From Oegoconia quadripuncta (taxonomy: Eukaryota > Arthropoda > Insecta > Lepidoptera > Autostichidae), in assembly GCA_949316235.1 (NCBI GenBank), contig OX438744.1, positions 33,848,778 through 33,912,777 on the forward strand: 64,000 bases of DNA. Reading direction: 5' to 3'. This document shows, piece after piece, positions 1 to 11,642 of the stretch. Within the stretch, counting starts at the first letter, position 1, and each line of letters opens with the position of its first letter. The notes beneath the pieces were generated by a model that was not told the DNA's origin, made no database searches, and saw only the letters and a program-made list of their open reading frames with translations. The position numbers were made by a program, and so were the translations under genes.

Positions 1-505
1 TGCGGTTATACATACCGTTATTGCTAAAGTTAGATTCGTCTGTCCAAATAATATTATCCAAAAAATTTGGATCTTCGAGCAATCGTGCCTGGATATCAAG
101 ACAGAAATTTTTTCTCCTTTCTGTATCGCCCGGAAGTAATTTTTGAACCAATCGTCCTTCAACATAACTCTTAAAACCGTGTTTTTTTAATACACGGTGT
201 ATTTTACTTTTTGAAACTCCAATTTCATGTTCTCCTTCTCTCACCGATGCTTTCGGAAAAGCCGAAAAGTAAATTAAAATACCAAGTTCTTCGTCGTTGA
301 TCGTATGGTTTTCTTGCTGTGGTTCTCTTGGGCGTTTATCGAAACGTCCCAGAGTTTTCAAATTGTTCACAAGCCTTTTCAAAACTTTACGAGACGGTAT
401 TTGTCTATCAGGATATTTTACGCCATACCACCGCAAACTTCTAGAGATATCTTTATCGTTCAAAAAATATGCTTCCATTAGATCAAAACTTACTTGATAT
501 GCCAT
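1..505 (-). CDS. Transposase, N-terminal part (IS630/Tc1/mariner superfamily), runs off left edge
   Basis: The minus strand is open from ATG at 505-503 to the window edge (168 codons, 3' end missing). It begins MAYQVSFDLMEAYFLND and has the N-terminal helix-turn-helix layout of mariner-like transposases (DUF4817 type), with a paired second domain around FDKRPREPQ. Near the edge it reads IIWTDESNFS, which carries the first catalytic Asp of the DDE triad. No stop or frameshift is seen in this part. Its 5' flank (506-949) leads to the terminal repeat at about 950-1217. The C-terminal half of the same type of protein is present in the deleted copy at 45790-46785, which shares the terminal repeat. 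This element may still be intact beyond the edge. Confidence 0.75.
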   Translation of the reverse strand, partial: MAYQVSFDLMEAYFLNDKDISRSLRWYGVKYPDRQIPSRKVLKRLVNNLKTLGRFDKRPREPQQENHTINDEELGILIYFSAFPKASVREGEHEIGVSKSKIHRVLKKHGFKSYVEGRLVQKLLPGDTERRKNFCLDIQARLLEDPNFLDNIIWTDESNFSNNGMYNR

Positions 506-1217
506 GTTCGCAATAAATTAACACAATAACACTTGTGTAAGTGAATTGAGACTAAACAGATCAATATCCGAAAAACAAACGCTCGCACATACTGTTCCAT
601 TTTCAAATTTAAGAACAACATTTAAAAATATCACTTCTTTTTAAAATATCTTAAAAAGTATGCATTCAAACAAACGCTGTCATAAACTGTTCCATTTTCA
701 AATTATAAATTATTTATTTTTGTTTTTAATTTGCCTTCTGTCTAGCTTACAGAGGACGTATTGAAATACAAGTTTTATCATTTCATCTACACGTGCACTT
801 ATAATAAGGAAAACTATGTTAGTACCTATTTTATGAAGTGGGTACTTATTTACGAATAATCAATGCTATCTTTGGAATGATAATATCGCTACTTTTCGAA
901 CGTCGTCGGCAATAAATAACTTTCTTGAAATTTGACTCAATCATTTTATGTTGTTCCTTTCTTTTAAAATACTATGTTACTTAGGCAGAGTTATTATTTT
1001 TTAGCTATTCTTTCGATTGGCATCATAAAAGTAGGGTGTTTTTTTTTTCACATTTGAGTCGGTTCGATTCCCAGCCGAAGCAAATAATTTTTAGAAAATC
1101 TATGAATGCAGAATTACTAACTTTTAAAAATAACATAAAGTCTTCTTTGAGCAAAATTCACTATCTACGATATTTAAGGTACTTCCCCTTCATGTCCCAT
1201 AACTTTGGGACGCCCTG
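1..1217 (-). mobile_element. Tc1/mariner-type transposon with long terminal inverted repeat (partial)
   Basis: The right end at 1217 (GGGACGCCCTG, followed by TA) and about 265 bp inside it are nearly identical to both ends of the element at 45790-46785. The encoded transposase (1-505, minus) points away from this end, making it the 5' terminus. The other end lies outside the window. The inverted repeat contains a tRNA-like B-box motif (GGTTCGATTCC) at 1061-1071. Confidence 0.8.
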
Positions 1218-3430
1218 TATATATGTCTATTATAGGTAATATCAAGAATTGCTCTAGTATGGTGCTATCTATATATTTGCCGCACACACGCGTATACACA
1301 CAACCACACCCCCCTCACACATCCTCTGCTACACACATTTACTCGCTTACTCTTGATACAACATATTATGGAAACATATTTAAGTTAGTTAGTTTGCCTT
1401 TCTTTTTGTTAATAGGCAGAAGCATGCAAATTTTAATTAAATGATCTCACACCCATACACATGCGCACGCGCAACTTGTACAATTCTATCGTGCTAGTTA
1501 CATCTAAGGCTAGTTCTGCATGCATGTCTATCTCCCTAAGTCTAAATTAACAGATGATGTTACTTATAAAATGTAATGACCAGTGAAATTGTTTCTCTAA
1601 TATGGAAAATTTGGCATCCACGATACAGGCCTAGCCTAGTGTGGATGCTACAGCAAATGTATAACTATGTATGGTCCTTTTTGGTAAATAAACATCTTAT
1701 CTTATCTTATCAAATCAATTCCTTTACAAACAAACAAATTTACATTCCTTTACTATTGCATGTACATGTACCTCAGCTCAGACGTATATTTCAAAACTAT
1801 ATAAAATATATATAAATTAAACCACTAACAAATTAATGGTAATCATAAAATTGTACATCAAGTGAACAAGCGCTTGATTGATAGTAATTTTTCCTCACGA
1901 GCTCAGTCCAAAAAGGGGTCGGTCATACAAGTCCACCCACTGGTGATTTTCGACAATTTCCGGCTATCTAGGCAATTTATGTATAACTCACATTCCCAAC
2001 GAGTTACCCGACCACTCAATGAACGCATTGTGGAGGAGATATTTAAATTAAAACGCATATGTATAGCTGGCAGTTGTTATGCAAATCGAATTGAGCGATA
2101 CCGTTTCATTTAAAAGTGCAGCGAGTGAATACTTTTGTAGAAAATCGCAGTTACATTGTCATCTACATGAACACAAACGTGCCGGTGCACAAGGTATTGT
2201 ATTTACTGAAAGATTTAAATTAAACCCCTTGCGGTCTGTTAGTTTAAATTGTAAACCCAATGCAAAGTCACGAATGAAATACACAATCAATCAAAATATT
2301 TTATTTCATAGGATAAAATTATCACTTGAAAACGTCAAATATAGTAGCCAAGTGGGGTGCAATACAATCAATTATGGAATTAATAATTTTAACTCATAGG
2401 CAGTGAACGTTAGCAGTCTTTTTCATTTGCAATGATTTAAAGGCTTTCAGTACACCATTACTATTAATATGAGTAAATTTAAAGCCTATCTCACATGGTT
2501 CTACATTTTGTTTAAGATAAGTGATTCAGCCAGAGCGGGAGATGAATTAAGAGACTTCGTGTTCGAGATGGGAATATCGTTAAAGAACTTTTCAAATGAT
2601 TCGGCAACCTGTAAGTCATTACTGATAATTTTATCGTAAATTTTCAAATTAAATTCTAAATTCCGATCTTCGACTTTTCACTATTTATGACTTTTCAAGT
2701 GGATTTAATAATGTTAGAACTGTTTTTAATTTTACTAATGGTAAACAAAGACATTTTTTTGAATAATTCCTAACATAGCTAACAAAGGTATTTTATATGA
2801 TTTGTTATATGATTTTTCAGCATAAAGTTCATATTATTATATTCTATTCCTGCTTTTGTGAATTCCTTCTGTCGCCCTATCACTGAACATTAGCGACTCG
2901 CTGACTTTTATTGTTTTTGACTTAAAAACTTTTCATATTGATTTTTAGTTAAATCAAATACAGTGTTATACAATTTATTTGGATCATCATTATAGGTCAG
3001 ATAAGGCACTTTTGACATTTTCTTCGAAATAATTTTAGCCGAATTTCGTTAACAGGCACACACTTAATTATTTTTTCCAAACTTTTTTCAGCAATCTCAA
3101 AAATAGCCACACCATAGTGGTCTGATTGTAACTTGTTAACAATCGATTTATAAACAGGTTCGAAAAAATATTATCAAGACAGGTTGCACAAGTTGCTGTT
3201 GTCCTGGTTGGTTCAAGAAAAACATTAACTAAGTTGTGAAAAAGAGAAAATGATTGGAATCTTCTAGTCAAAGGAGTGTCTTGCATTGCGGTATTACCAA
3301 ATTTATACAGCGCTTCATCTAAACATATTTCAAGCTGGGGGTCTGTAAACGCTCATTACATAAGTCGCTCAAGTTCTATACAAGATATTTCAATAGTACG
3401 TTCAACCGTTCAACTCACAATATCATTATG
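1218..3430. other. Intergenic, AT-rich; no supported gene
   Basis: Short frames only. It includes a (CACA)-rich stretch at 1286-1330, a short ATCTT repeat near 1688-1712 and low-complexity AT tracts. I see no splice-compatible coding exon. Confidence 0.5.
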
Positions 3431-3775
3431 TTTTTTTTTTTTTTTTTTTTTATGCATAACGGGTTGGTACTTGACCTCAATCACACCTGATGTTAAGTGA
3501 AGATGAGGTCGAAGATGGAAGCGTACTGACCCGGAATCCCCAACACATTTGGGGGACTGGCTATCTTATCTCTGACAACCGGAACACGACAATGCTATTA
3601 ACATTGCTGCTTGGCGGCAGATTTAGATAAGATGGTGGTAGCTAGCCAGGCGGACATTTAAAATGCCCTACCACCAACCAAACCGAGTACTTAAACATGT
3701 ACCCCGCTGGGGATCGAACCCGCGACCTCCGAATCGTAAACTCAATGTTGTTTACATTGAGCCACGGAGGCGGTT
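3431..3775 (-). mobile_element. tRNA-type SINE, family A, copy 1
   Basis: A 20-nt T-run on the left is the poly(A) tail read backwards. The head at the right carries a tRNA-like B box (GGGATCGAACCC on the plus strand) and ends CCACGGAGGCGGTT. The body (accaccatcttatctaaat and gtacgcttccacctt read on the element strand) is shared with copies at 6293, 34181, 57693 and 62967. About 330 bp; no ORF; moved by LINE machinery in trans. Confidence 0.85.
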
Positions 3776-4576
3776 CTTTAAATTTCAAATCTTTTCTAAT
3801 AAGTAGGTATTAAAGAGCCTCCGCGTATGGCGTTTTTTCTGCTGAACGAACTTGCGACCTGGTGACCATTAAAATATTTAATTTGCAATTAAATTATGTG
3901 TCTTTCAAGTAAGACACATAATATCAATTTTAAAATTATTCATAAATAATTCGATTGCTAGATCTTTGCCCAAAAAGTCCTGAATATTCTGATGAAATAC
4001 TTCTAAATTATATTTGTTGTTCAATTTACATATTTTTGTGGGCTGGCTATTAATAGTTTTATAATTCTTATTTGATTTTAATAAGGTGCCAGAGTTACTC
4101 TCCCTTGTCTTAAATAATACATCATCAATATGCTATCTAAATGAAACCTTACCTACTTCATGAGATAAATTATCGCAATGATAAATTAGAGGTCCTAAGG
4201 TGACATCCCTGAAGCACACAAAAATATGGGAAACCAACTCTACGGATATCTTTATGCACAGACACACCTATTTATCTCGATAAAAGGTGGTCAAAAACAG
4301 TGAATAGCCTCCGTAAAAAAATTAGGAAGGGGTAACGTTCATCCAACACGAATAAGGTCAACTAGCCTGACGCGTTACTTAAGTCAACAAAATATTAATA
4401 TAGAGATGATACAATATAACGTCAACGCTACCATTAAATAGCAAGGCTAGTTATTGTGCGTCCTATACAGTTAGGACTATCTAAAAGTTTTTAGGTCTTT
4501 GAATTGGATATCGTTAAAAATTCAGATTAAATTAAGTTAATTTTTAACAACTAGTTTTTGATTAAACTAAATAGAA

Positions 4577-4890
4577 GCACAGGGGCAATCGGATTTGGTA
4601 ACATTTTCGATTAGCGAAGTTAAGCAATGTCTGGCACGGTCAGTCCTTGGATGGGTGACCATTAGTGGCATTTTACTACGAGTGCTTCCGTGCTTTTATT
4701 GTTATTTTCAATTAAAAGTTGTCGTTAAGCTAAGTCAGTGGCCGACAGGGACGACTTAAAAACACTGTCAGGTAGCCACTAGTCTGACAAAAATCCACCA
4801 ATCCGCACTGAGCCCTCGTGGTGAATTATAGCCCATATAGGGCTCCCAGTGAGAGGAGGCTGTGCCCCAACAGTGGGGACTTGTAAGATT
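4577..4890 (+). mobile_element. 5S-rRNA-derived SINE (SINE3 type), longest copy
   Basis: At about 4614-4660 the sequence reads GAAGTTAAGCAATGTCTGG, then CGGTCAGTCCTTGGATGGGTGACC (split here to stay short), which are the A box, intermediate element and C box of 5S rRNA. The flanking 5S sequence is decayed, so this is not a working 5S gene. It continues into a body around GTCGTTAAGCTAAGTCAGTGG and a 3' tail with TGTGCCCCAACAGTGGGGAC followed by TGATGATGA. The tail resembles the 3' ends of LINEs in this window, suggesting which machinery mobilised it. Related copies lie at 47690-47960, 62025-62085 (head), 6166-6290 and 11945-11980 (tails). Confidence 0.75.
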
Positions 4891-5573
4891 GATGATGAAC
4901 CAAACATGAATGGATAATATTAAAATTCTTCCCAAAGTTAAATGCAGAACTAGGTACATATACCTACCTACTTATTGACTGCTCATTAGTAAAAAAATAA
5001 CTCCAACAACCATATTACTAAACTTCTCTATAGTAATAAGATGAAGTAGACATTACGACGAATTCGTTTCAATAATGGGGAACGAAATGTGTAATACAGT
5101 TATGGAATTTTTGCGTAAATAAATTTAATTAGAGCGAAGTAGACCTTGATGCCTTACCAGTAGAATAGTTGCAAGCCGCGGCAAATCTTAATTCCTGGCA
5201 CGCAAAGGGAGTGTTGACTAATCTACGCCGCAATTTACCCAATTAGAGGATTAATGTAATAAGTTACAGAAAACAGCTCAACCATTTAGCTGTAATCACA
5301 ATACAAATAAATATACAAAACAAAGTAGATATCTAATTCCAAAACCGACTTGTTGTATCTAATTTTAACACAGATATTTACACATGCAGGGCTAATAAGG
5401 TCAAAGGAATACTCATTCATTCAACAATCACATAGCCAGCCCATACGTATCCTAAATAAAAAAAACTTCTATCAATTATAAAAATCAATGTCTACACATT
5501 ATTTTGTGTGTTTTGTGAACACGTAAGGAAAAAATAGGGTATATTAGGTAAGTTAAGTGAAATATAAAGTATT

Positions 5574-5722
5574 GGTGTCGATTCGGATGTACACCAACTA
5601 AACTAAAACCAGTTTTAAAGTAGTACCGTCTCTTTCTCCCTGGAACAGTGCGATGCGACGGCCCACTCTAAAACTGGTTTTAGTTTAGTTTAATTTAGTT
5701 GATGTACATCCGAATCGACACC
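5574..5722. mobile_element. 149-bp MITE, nearly a perfect hairpin
   Basis: Left end GGTGTCGATTCGGATGTACA and right end TGTACATCCGAATCGACACC are exact inverted repeats, and the pairing continues inward through AACTAAACTAAAACCAGTTTTA. The loop is about 60 bp. ATT flanks both ends (5571-5573 and 5723-5725), a likely 3-bp target duplication. Non-autonomous; parent transposon not identified. Confidence 0.85.
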
Positions 5723-6165
5723 ATTGTCGTAGGTAATTTAAATTTATTTCAAAACCATAATCGAATAAAGCGTTGTCATTTGGCGGTTGCGTTTGTAGCC
5801 GATTCCACATAATACATAGTTAAATAAATAAAAAAGAACTTAGAGAAAATATGAGTTCCAAATAAATTTCGCATGATAGGAACCCTACGAATCCCGCCAG
5901 TCGCAGATCAGTCTCCGGCCAGCGCGTGCGTCGATGATGGTTTTGTAAGAAAAATACCTATGCCAATTTTTTTTCCATACGGTGAAAACACTCATCCGGA
6001 ATACTGAAAAGAGCGACAATTTCGTTGTTACAGGATTCTGCCTAGTTTAGAAATCAGAGTTCACTTTGTTATGTAACGGATAACAAGCATAAGAGTGTCA
6101 CTGTATGGTAAATGTGATATGTAACCTCCATAGATACTACTACAATAAACTACAACCTCCTATCA

Positions 6166-6290
6166 TCAACCTTACACGCCCCCACTGTTGGGGCACGGCG
6201 TCATCTCACTGAGGGTATGGGCCATAACTCACCACGCGGGCCCAGTGCCGATTGGTGGATTTATGTCAGACTAGTGGCCACCTGACAGTC
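6166..6290 (-). mobile_element. 5S-derived SINE tail fragment
   Basis: Reverse orientation copy of the body and tail (CCCCCACTGTTGGGGCAC; CACTAGTCTGACA in the facing strand). It ends exactly where the poly(T) of the SINE at 6293 begins, so it was probably cut by that insertion. A 35-bp remnant of the same tail is at 11945-11980. Confidence 0.6.
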
Positions 6291-6292
6291 AG

Positions 6293-6682
6293 TTTTTTTT
6301 TTAATGCACAACGGGTTCGTACTTGGCCTCAATCACACCTGAATCTGGGATTAAGTGAAGATGAGGTCGAAGGTGGAAGCCCGGAAACCCCAACAACAAT
6401 GTTAAGTGAAGGTGAAGATGAAGTCGAAGGTGGAAGCGTACTGAGTACACATTTGGGGGACTGGCTATCTTATCTCTGACAACCGGAACACAACAATGCA
6501 ATTAACATTGCTGCTTGGCGGCAGATTTAGATAAGATGGTGGTAACTAGCCAGGCGGACATTTAAAATGCCCTACCACCAACCAAACCGAGTACTTAAAC
6601 ATATTCCCTGCTTGGGGATCGAACCCGCGACCTCCAAATCGTATACCCAATGTTGTTTACATTGGAGCCACGGAGGCGGTTA
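6293..6682 (-). mobile_element. tRNA-type SINE, family A, copy 2 (with internal duplication)
   Basis: Same head, body and tail as the copy at 3431-3775. It carries an extra internal repeat of the GTTAAGTGAAGATGAGGTCG segment around 6350-6445, which makes it longer than its relatives. Confidence 0.85.
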
Positions 6683-7231
6683 ACCTCCTCCTATAGGAAG
6701 ACAGTTAACTTACATCACAGATAGACGTCTTTACTAAAATAAGCACAAACTGTCCCTAAATGAAATGATTATGCGAACATCAACTATAACATATTTGTGT
6801 TAGCAAAATTTAAAAACTAAACAAAACAATAATAGAAAAACAAAACTCTGCGGAAAAGGTTCCAAATTCACAACAGACGATCGCACAAAAATTAAGATAA
6901 ACCCTAGTACAATACACATCCTTTATCTTTGCCGAGACAGAAAAACAAGCACAAGTTATGGCATGTGTACCCATTATAGCACTAATGTCGGCGAACGGTA
7001 AGTTCTATTAGCACGGGCAGGAAGGCATTACGTGACCGGGAGCGACTGATGCACTTCGAGAGTTGCATTAGCATGGCGAAGGGACTTCCTCACTGGAACA
7101 GGGTTCAACTGATTGGATAAATTACAGGATTTTCCTTTATTTAAGCTGCTATTATGCAGAGCTTCGTATTGGCTAAATGTAATAAAGAAAGGTTTTAATA
7201 TGGCGATCACATCCAGCAGGCCTAGGGTGCT

Positions 7232-7395
7232 GACCACGACAAACGTTTTGTCTACAGATTTTGTCTACGTCGGCGCGAGAGAGAAGTTTTCTGTACAATC
7301 CCTAGCATTCATCAACTAATTTTCTCTATGACACAGTTCACTTCTTGTCAACAGCCTTGGCATGACCATTACCCGGTAGACAAAATTTCTCTACG
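7232..7395. repeat. Possible small inverted-repeat element
   Basis: TTTTGTCTAC at the left (7232-7265) and GTAGACAAAATT at the right (7375-7388) are inverted, around a GC-richer segment. The ends are short and no target duplication is clear. The surrounding 6.7-8.4 kb otherwise holds only short unsupported frames. Confidence 0.25.
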
Positions 7396-8469
7396 TATGA
7401 CATTTCTCCCCGAGATACGTCTTTGAGTGATTAAGATCGATTAGATCTTAGGTTTGATATGACTTTGAATTAAAGTGTTGTAACCTATTTTGCTGATTAG
7501 TCCTTACTATTTAGATTTATTCTACGTCATGATTTTTACCTCCCAATCTCGAATTTTTTCATTTAAATTAAATTATAATATCGTGATGTTTAGAAAAAAT
7601 GGGTCTGGCAACACTACTCATAACGCTGATGTATGTAGTATTAAATCGAGTAGATACGAGAGATATATATCTCTACGACACCAAGTTCGTCGAACGTTCT
7701 GAATAAACCGGGCCATGCTATGTAAATCGCCATATTTGACAGCTGAGAGAAAGATTTGTCTACTCTCGCGAGACACGACAAAATGGGTCATGTTAGTGCT
7801 AGTATAAAAGTAGCTTTGGACGAACCGATTAAGAGGACCGATGGAGGGTCTGACAAATGTCACGGGAAAGCAATGGATACAGACATAAGGACATTAAAAA
7901 GAAAGAAGGCGCCTAAAAATTCGATCGAATACCCTAGAGCGTTTAGGATTAAAGCACTAAAGAAAAGTATGTTCACACTAGAAAAGTGAAGTATAGCTAG
8001 ATAATCATAATGTGAAGCGTCGCTTCTATTATTCACCTGTTAGCCGTTCGATACAAACTGCATAAATTCTCTATTGTTTATGTCAAGCAAGATATCACTA
8101 AGATTGAAAATTGCTGTACTGCATATTCATCCACAGAGCTGTTAACCAGAATGGAAATTGTTGCTAATGTTTTGAGTCTCTGAAGTTAGCAATGGAATAA
8201 TTAAACACCGCTACACTGAACATGAGGTTACATAAAATAGCAATTAGCGCAACGGATTGGGCATGGACCCAGCAAATGGTCAGGACACACGCAATACATA
8301 AGGTGAGGCAACCAATGTATTGAATGAATGTATTATCTATTATATAGGATGGCCAGGGAATTGACGTAGAAAATGAATAGAAGGGTTCAATATCGACCAA
8401 AATAACCATCACGTTTAAATGAAATATGATTTTTTAGGGTTTTGCAGATAACATGACGTGACGATAGCA

Positions 8470-9060
8470 CGTCAAAGTCAAAAATGCTTTATTTTGTAGG
8501 TACACAGAGTATACTTAAAATAGTAAATTTTTTATTTTTTAAGCTACTGCTTGTTCAAAATGCAATTTTCCCCTGAGAAGAACAAGCAAGAAACTCGAAG
8601 GGTTGTTCTTTAAAAACAGGCTTTGATTTTACATAAAGGTTTTTATATTTCATTATTAATTGTGAAATAGCCTGGCATGCGAACGATCTGATTATGTCCA
8701 GGGATGACTATCATCTAAATAGTCTGATAAGTTTCTGTTTTATAGTATCTTTAAATTTATTGAGAGGAAGATTTTGTATATCATCTGGAACCTTATTGAA
8801 AAAGCGTGTACATAACCCTTTGAATGCATTACTGACTTTACAGAGGCGACTTATGTGACCTGCAAGTTTATCTTTATTTCTTGTATTGACATCATGTGTA
8901 TCACTATTTTTCCTAAATGATGCTATATTTTTTTTGCATACATTATATTTTCAAAAATGTACTTATCTCTAAGTGACACTGCAGGTCTCAATTGATAAAT
9001 TGCGCGAACGGCTCGTTTTTGTAAAATAAAGATTGTATTTATATCCGCGGCACAGCAAGA
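8470..9060 (-). pseudogene. Jockey/CR1-type LINE, 3' end of reverse transcriptase, decayed
   Basis: On the minus strand the conserved C-terminal part of a LINE reverse transcriptase is recognisable: KRAVRAIYQL near 9040-9005, then SLRDKY and an IQEIKINLQVT segment, with stops and frameshifts between. A 3' UTR with CTTGTTCTTCTCAGGGG (facing strand) and an AATAAAG-type end follow. The same 3' end recurs at 19760-20095 and, more diverged, at 38610-39080. Inactive. Confidence 0.65.
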
Positions 9061-10355
9061 TGCCGTAAGACATTGGGTAGTACAAATTTCACACATTTAG
9101 TTTTTTTCTCATTTAGTCCCTATTAACGATCAGAATTTTTTTTTTCCATAGACTCGATTATTACTTTTTTAAAGTAAACATTTAGAAAAAAAAAGAGAAA
9201 TAAAATACGTAATTGTACAAATATCATTATTCGTTATATTTAATTCCACTTTGAGTGATAGAAAAGTTAGTTTCCTAAAATATGTTAGCATTGAACTTGG
9301 AAGGAAAAATTTTCCTCCTCTCAAAATTAACATTTTCTTCTCATGTCTTCAGCTAATAAACGCTCACCTATTCCTTCTGACCATTGTTTGTAATATTACC
9401 AATGTTGTGTATTTTGACTCTTCGAGAAGGTTATTTCGTAATTGTAATAAAAACACCCATATAATTACAGCCAAATCACGGGGATCAAAAACCATGGGGC
9501 CTGTAGTAGGGAGGGACCATTGTTTCGTTTCCACTTGGCTGCCTATCTGATGACGTCACGCGCCGCCACCTTCCAATGGAGCAAGTGCAGGCAGACCAGC
9601 CAGACCACATCGTCGCGGTTGCCAAGAGAAAGGGAGATTAAGTATTATTAAATCACAAGATTTGGTTATACTTTAATAAGTATATGTCTACTAACACCAT
9701 TTAGGTAGACCAGAAAAATTTGCAAGGCAGTTATATCTATGTAGAAGTGAACGTTGTAAAGATGTTTGCGCTTAGACAATAGCTTTCGAGAAGTGGAGCT
9801 AAATTGTGATGAGGGTAGATTCCAAAACTACGAAGCAAACCTTACAACCAAACCAAACAAATAATGTGTTCAATTGAAATTGTGTCTTTTATATTATTAT
9901 CATCTACTACTGGACCACGGTAAACGGAATTTCCGTTTACTGTGACTGGACATAGGCCTACTTTTAACTCGTAAGTATTTTGTTGACTGCGAACATCTGT
10001 TTTCAACAATCGTTTTATTTTAGAATTGTTCTGTTTACTCTAGTAGCTCGATTTAAAATCTGCATTCCATCGTCATGTTCTAAAAGTAGGTATACCTTTT
10101 CCCTCGATATAGCTTCATACCTACTAAGATGGTGGCCAATGCCCCCTTGGCATGTGCCTGGTATTGCGTGCAGAAACGCGACCGGCATATAGACAGTCTG
10201 TCGTCTAGTTTGCCTTAACTATTATAGTACAAGGTTGTTGCACTTCTTGCACATTAAACTTTTACTGTTATTGATGGAGAAAAGTAGTCTTTCTAAACCT
10301 ACAGGCCATTGTATCGGTAAAAAGAAAATTCCAAATGTTGCCAATGAAAATAAAC
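9061..10355. other. Intergenic; one strong hairpin, no supported gene
   Basis: No splice-compatible exon seen. The palindrome GTAAACGGAATTTCCGTTTAC lies at about 9920-9940 and could form a 10-bp stem. The GC-richer part at 9480-9620 shows no convincing frame. Confidence 0.4.
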
Positions 10356-10359
10356 ATTA

Positions 10360-10500
10360 TGCTTACAAGGTGGACGGACGGAAGGTCGTGGGTAGTCGCT
10401 GGACATAGACCGCTTCCAACCGGTCGCTCTGGAAATGTATAGAGGAGCCCATATTCAGTATTGGACGTCCTGAGCTTCTGCTGATGATGCTCTTTCAATA
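10360..10500 (-). mobile_element. LINE 3' tail fragment
   Basis: On the minus strand this reads TGAATATGGGCTCCTC, GGAAGCGGTCTATGTCCAGC and ACGACCTTCCGTCC, the non-coding tail common to lepidopteran RTE-like elements. A similar piece (GGCCGTTTCCAACCGGTC) is at 50855-50875 in a PYCR intron. Confidence 0.5.
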
Positions 10501-11249
10501 GAGTTCTCCTTAACAGAATTTTGATAGATTCATTCTTGGAATGTGGCCGACTTTAACTACAGGATATTAAAATTGGCAAGAAACTTGTCTTTAGGTATTG
10601 AATTAAACATTGTTTTGCACTTCATTGAACGTACATAATATTACACTCTGTATGTGTGTGATGTGTCTGTCCCAGGATATTTTATGAAATTATAGTATTA
10701 GATTTATGGTATCGTATCTTGTACGGAAAGGAAATAGGTCCAAGAAAAAAGATATTAAAAAACAACAAAAACACTTCGGGTTGAACTTCTCGCTTTACTC
10801 TTCAATTGCCACAGACTAACAGCAAGCATAATAAATAAATCGTAAAATTATTGAGATCAACATTAACATCTCTGTGATAATCCGCTAACAGAGAGTAAAA
10901 CATTACGATTATCTTCCTAGTAAAATTTCGCGTTGAATATTTAAAGCTTATTTTATTACTCGTAAGTACTTAGTTAATGAGTTCTGGCAATCAGGAACCG
11001 TACACCGGTAATTAGGTTGTTTATAATTTGTTTATCGATTTTGTTCATAGTAGGTACACTTCTGAATGTAACTGCGAGGGGAAAATGCGGAGTCTCCGAT
11101 GAACAAGTCAATGTTAGGATTTTGGTTGTGACGTGCGTTTAGTGATGACATTGCTGATGCTGTAGGTCTTATTGTTCTAACAATTATGTTATCGCTTGGA
11201 GTAAACCATAGTAACTTAGTTTTCATACAAATTATACTCGACCACATCT

Positions 11250-11642
11250 GATGATTTTCCTGCCCTTATCACACTGTAGGTGGGGTCAGCACAACATGTC
11301 ATCCTCTTCCACTCTCCTCTATCAGCCGACATCTCCATACTCACCCCTTTCACACACATATCATTGCTCACGCAATCTACCCACATCTTCTTTGGTCTTC
11401 CTCTACCTCTGTATCCCTCCACATTCATACTTAACACTCGCCTTGTTACGTGCCTTTCATCCCTCCTCATAATGTGCCCAAACCATGCTAACCTATTACT
11501 CCTCAACTTTTCTGTTATTGGCGCCACTTTTAGACTTCCTCTGATATACTCATTCCTGATCTTATCCATTCTAGTCACACCACACATCCATCTTAGCATT
11601 CTCATCTCGGCCACATGCATTCTACTTTCATCAGTCTCTTTC
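11250..11642 (-). pseudogene. LINE reverse-transcriptase C-terminus (RTE-like), 5'-truncated insertion with target duplication
   Basis: The minus strand is open for about 130 codons: KETDESRMHVAEMRMLRWMCG, AWFGHIMRRDERHVTRR, GRGRPKKMWVDCV, SADRGEWKRMTCCADPT (motifs in order). This is the conserved end of RTE-type reverse transcriptases. The 16-bp direct repeat ATACTCGACCACATCT flanks it at 11234-11249 and 11643-11658. So it is a 5'-truncated retrotransposition of 393 bp, recent enough to keep its frame and target duplication. It cannot move by itself. Confidence 0.85.

Noticed and set aside
1036..1239. 67-68 codon frames conserved at 1036-1239 and 45765-45971
   Set aside because: They lie within the long terminal inverted repeat of the transposon; conservation reflects the repeat, not a protein.
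4614..4660. A 5S rRNA gene
   Set aside because: Only the internal promoter region is kept, the 5S ends are missing, and the same altered sequence recurs with a SINE body.
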